Assembly (NCBI GenBank): GCA_938041615.1 | Contig: CALISV010000230.1 | Location: forward strand, 1-8,346 | Source of the DNA: an uncultured Campylobacter sp. | GTDB taxonomy: Bacteria > Campylobacterota > Campylobacteria > Campylobacterales > Campylobacteraceae | DNA: 8,346 bases | Reading direction: 5' to 3' | Shown: positions 7,369-8,346 of the stretch, piece by piece | How positions within the stretch are numbered: position 1 is the stretch's first letter | Layout: every line of letters starts with the position of its first letter | The notes under the pieces: generated by a model | Databases searched by the model: none | Told to the model about the DNA's origin: nothing | What the model saw: only the letters and a program-made list of their open reading frames with translations | Program-made: the position numbers and the translations under genes

Positions 7369-7975
7369 AGCTTCTCCTTTCAAAACTGCGGCCAAACAGG
7401 CTCATAATGCGGTTTAGATCGTTTAAGATGAAATCTATTTTCTTGCTAATCATGAGAAAAAATATCACGCAAGGAATCGCCACTATAAGCCCAAAAGCCG
7501 TCGTATAAAGCGCCTCGGAGATACCGACTGCTACGAGCGGAGCGTCCACTCCGCCGCTAAGTCCGCTAAAGGCCTTTATCATGCCAACTATCGTGCCAAG
7601 CAGGCCTAGCTGCGGGCTCGCGCTCGCGCAAAGCCCCAGTATCCACGTGCGCCGCTCAAGCGAGGTTAGCTGCATGGATACGGCCTCCTCGGCGATGTAG
7701 TCGATCTGCGTTTTGCTAGCGCCTTCGCCCAAATTTTCCGCGACGAAAAGCGCGGTTTTGGCAAGCGAGTTTTTGTAGCTTTTGCAAAAATCTTTGATTT
7801 TTGCGTAGTCGCCTTCTAAAATGAGATTGCAAAGCTTGATCTTAAACGAACTAGTCGCGTCTATCTCGGTAAATAAAAAATACGCTCCCTTTTCAAGAAG
7901 CACCGCGATACCGAGCACCGAGAGGCAAAATATCGGCCACATAAATATACCGCCGACTTCTATATACTCAAACAT
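7346..7975 (-). CDS. exbB: ExbB, membrane scaffold of the TonB motor
   Basis: 209 residues from ATG at 7973-7975, with AGGA (7981-7984) 5 nt upstream; a TTG eight codons earlier is less likely. This is a MotA/TolQ/ExbB-family protein with three membrane segments (about 10-28, 112-135, 152-176). The conserved block SPQLGLLGTIVGMIKAF (120-136) carries the channel-lining Thr (T128), and GISEALYTTAFGLIVAIP (151-168) keeps the conserved Glu (E154) and Thr (T158/T159) of the third helix. It should form the pentamer that holds ExbD and TonB. It is the first gene after the promoter at 8009-8037. Its last codons overlap exbD and encode an unusual Cys-containing tail (RRSCEVCPQR); that region also contains the exbD ribosome binding site. 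TolQ is the alternative, but the exbD and tonB neighbours argue for ExbB. Confidence 0.9.
   Translation of the reverse strand: MFEYIEVGGIFMWPIFCLSVLGIAVLLEKGAYFLFTEIDATSSFKIKLCNLILEGDYAKIKDFCKSYKNSLAKTALFVAENLGEGASKTQIDYIAEEAVSMQLTSLERRTWILGLCASASPQLGLLGTIVGMIKAFSGLSGGVDAPLVAVGISEALYTTAFGLIVAIPCVIFFLMISKKIDFILNDLNRIMSLFGRSFERRSCEVCPQR
7374..7380 (-). promoter_or_regulatory. Ribosome binding site deciding the exbD start
   Basis: AAAGGAG lies 5 nt before GTG at 7366-7368 and inside the 3' end of exbB. It would be codons 6-8 of exbD if the upstream TTG were used, so it supports the shorter exbD. Confidence 0.75.
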
Positions 7976-7983
7976 TTTAATCC

Positions 7984-7998
7984 TAATATTAATTATCA
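7984..7998 (-). promoter_or_regulatory. Fur-box-like operator in the exbB leader
   Basis: On the minus strand the 15-mer TGATAATTAATATTA matches the 7-1-7 Fur consensus TGATAATnATTATCA at 12 of 14 specified positions. It begins a few bases past the expected transcription start and touches the exbB ribosome binding site (AGGA at 7981-7984). Bound Fur could therefore block both promoter escape and translation. Assignment rests on sequence similarity and on the iron/heme uptake genes downstream. AT-rich sequence can match by chance. Confidence 0.5.
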
Positions 7999-8000
7999 AA

Positions 8001-8019
8001 AGCGGTTTATTATACCGCT
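8001..8019. repeat. Perfect 6-bp dyad spanning the -10 box
   Basis: On the minus strand AGCGGT and ACCGCT flank a 7-base AT-rich centre (AGCGGTATAATAAACCGCT). The -10 hexamer starts with the last T of the left arm, so any dimeric protein bound here would cover the promoter. Confidence 0.6.
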
Positions 8020-8037
8020 GCTATCATTAATCGGTAA
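8009..8037 (-). promoter_or_regulatory. Promoter for the exbB-to-radical-SAM operon
   Basis: A perfect TATAAT lies at 8009-8014 on the minus strand. The hexamer 17 nt upstream, TTACCG (8032-8037), matches the -35 consensus at only three positions, as is common in Campylobacter, where the -10 carries most of the information. The transcription start would be near 8000-8003, about 25 nt before the exbB ATG. It lies between the terminator of the upstream receptor and exbB, which is where an operon promoter is expected. Confidence 0.65.
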
Positions 8038-8109
8038 TAAAATTTGACGAGATTTCATAACGTTAGATAACAAAATCCAAATAACATTTCGCAGAGAAAC
8101 AGAGCGTCC

Positions 8110-8147
8110 AAAAAGGCAAATTTAGGACACAAAGCCCTAAATTTAGC
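8110..8147 (-). terminator. Rho-independent terminator of the upstream receptor gene
   Basis: On the minus strand a stem pairs 8136-8147 with 8116-8126: nine continuous pairs, then a one-base bulge and two more G/C pairs, with a loop of about nine bases. A run of five T follows (8110-8114). It starts 3 nt past the receptor stop codon. Both arms contain AAATTTA. The sequence separates the upstream receptor transcript from the exbB operon. Confidence 0.7.
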
Positions 8148-8150
8148 GGT

Positions 8151-8346
8151 TTAGTAAATATATTTAAACTCTACGTAGTAGTTTCTCTCGTTTGCCGGAC
8201 TGTACTCGTAGATGCCGGTTTGGTTGTTTTTGCCTTGGTAGTCGTAGTATTTTTTGTTAAAGAGATTTTTTACGCCTCCTGTTATGCCAAATCCGTTTTT
8301 AAATTTATACGAAATGCCTGCGTCCACGATGCTGCGAGAGGAGATA
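8151..8346 (-). CDS. TonB-dependent outer-membrane receptor, C-terminal fragment (cut by the window edge)
   Basis: Reading the minus strand in frame with TAA at 8151-8153 gives the last 64 residues of a receptor: SIVDAGISYKFKNGFG, then GGVKNLFNKKYYDY, and NERNYYVEFKYIY at the end. This is the final part of a beta-barrel with the KNLFNKKY penultimate turn and a terminal aromatic residue. It aligns nearly end to end with the last residues of the receptor at 4823-6895, with about six extra residues in one periplasmic or loop segment, so the two are paralogues. The gene is incomplete only because the window ends. It is followed closely by a terminator, so it belongs to a separate transcript unless readthrough occurs. 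Its ligand cannot be inferred from this fragment. Confidence 0.9.
   Translation of the reverse strand, partial: ISSRSIVDAGISYKFKNGFGITGGVKNLFNKKYYDYQGKNNQTGIYEYSPANERNYYVEFKYIY
8164..8190. repeat. 27-nt exact direct repeat, copy 2 (receptor 3' end)
   Basis: Identical to 4836-4862. Both are the coding sequence for the last barrel strand of paralogous receptors. Confidence 0.85.

Noticed and set aside
7821..8030. Plus-strand 69-codon frame reaching into the promoter region
   Set aside because: Antisense to exbB and ends in the AT-rich leader; no ribosome binding site or recognisable product.
8021..8041. Second Fur box upstream of the -10 (around ATTAATGATAG)
   Set aside because: Only partial hexamer similarity; AT-rich sequence makes such matches common.

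Overview
The window looks like a chromosomal segment of a Campylobacter, probably one of the higher-GC, oxygen-shy oral/gut species (rectus/showae/curvus/gracilis type). This is inferred from moderate GC, a very large excess of the palindrome AAATTT, and epsilonproteobacterial-style proteins in which an iron/heme uptake gene order like the chu locus of C. jejuni is recognisable. No marker gene fixes the species.

All genes lie on the minus strand, so the window reads from right to left. At the right edge (8151-8346) is the 3' end of a TonB-dependent outer-membrane receptor, followed by an intrinsic terminator (8110-8147). A 175-nt intergenic region (7976-8150) then carries a good sigma-70-type promoter (TATAAT at 8009-8014) and a Fur-box-like dyad (7984-7998).

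From that promoter a tightly packed eight-gene run extends to position 235: exbB, exbD, a second and complete TonB-dependent receptor, a FecCD-type permease, its ABC ATPase, a periplasmic binding protein, tonB, and a radical SAM enzyme of the HemN/ChuW/HutW type. Junctions are overlaps of 1, 11 and 23 nt, abutments of 0 or 1 nt, or gaps of 30 and 50 nt, so one transcript is likely. The 50-nt gap before the receptor contains a possible 16-codon leader ORF with its own ribosome binding site, whose stop overlaps the receptor start (ATGA). Positions 1-234 hold no convincing gene.

The genes form one self-contained import route. ExbB/ExbD and TonB energise the outer-membrane receptor, the binding protein carries the ligand across the periplasm, the permease/ATPase pair moves it inward, and the radical SAM enzyme is placed to act on the imported cargo. 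Receptor-permease-ATPase-binding protein is the order of C. jejuni chuABCD, where the O2-dependent heme oxygenase ChuZ is the partner. Here the degradative slot holds a ChuW/HutW-like enzyme, which suggests oxygen-independent heme opening. The receptor, however, lacks recognisable heme-receptor signatures, so the ligand is not settled.

Other points worth attention: TonB has Asn where the E. coli transmembrane His20 sits; the two receptors are tandem paralogues; the promoter -10 box lies across a perfect dyad; and the enriched word AAATTT falls within RAATTY, the methylation motif tied to DNA uptake in C. jejuni.
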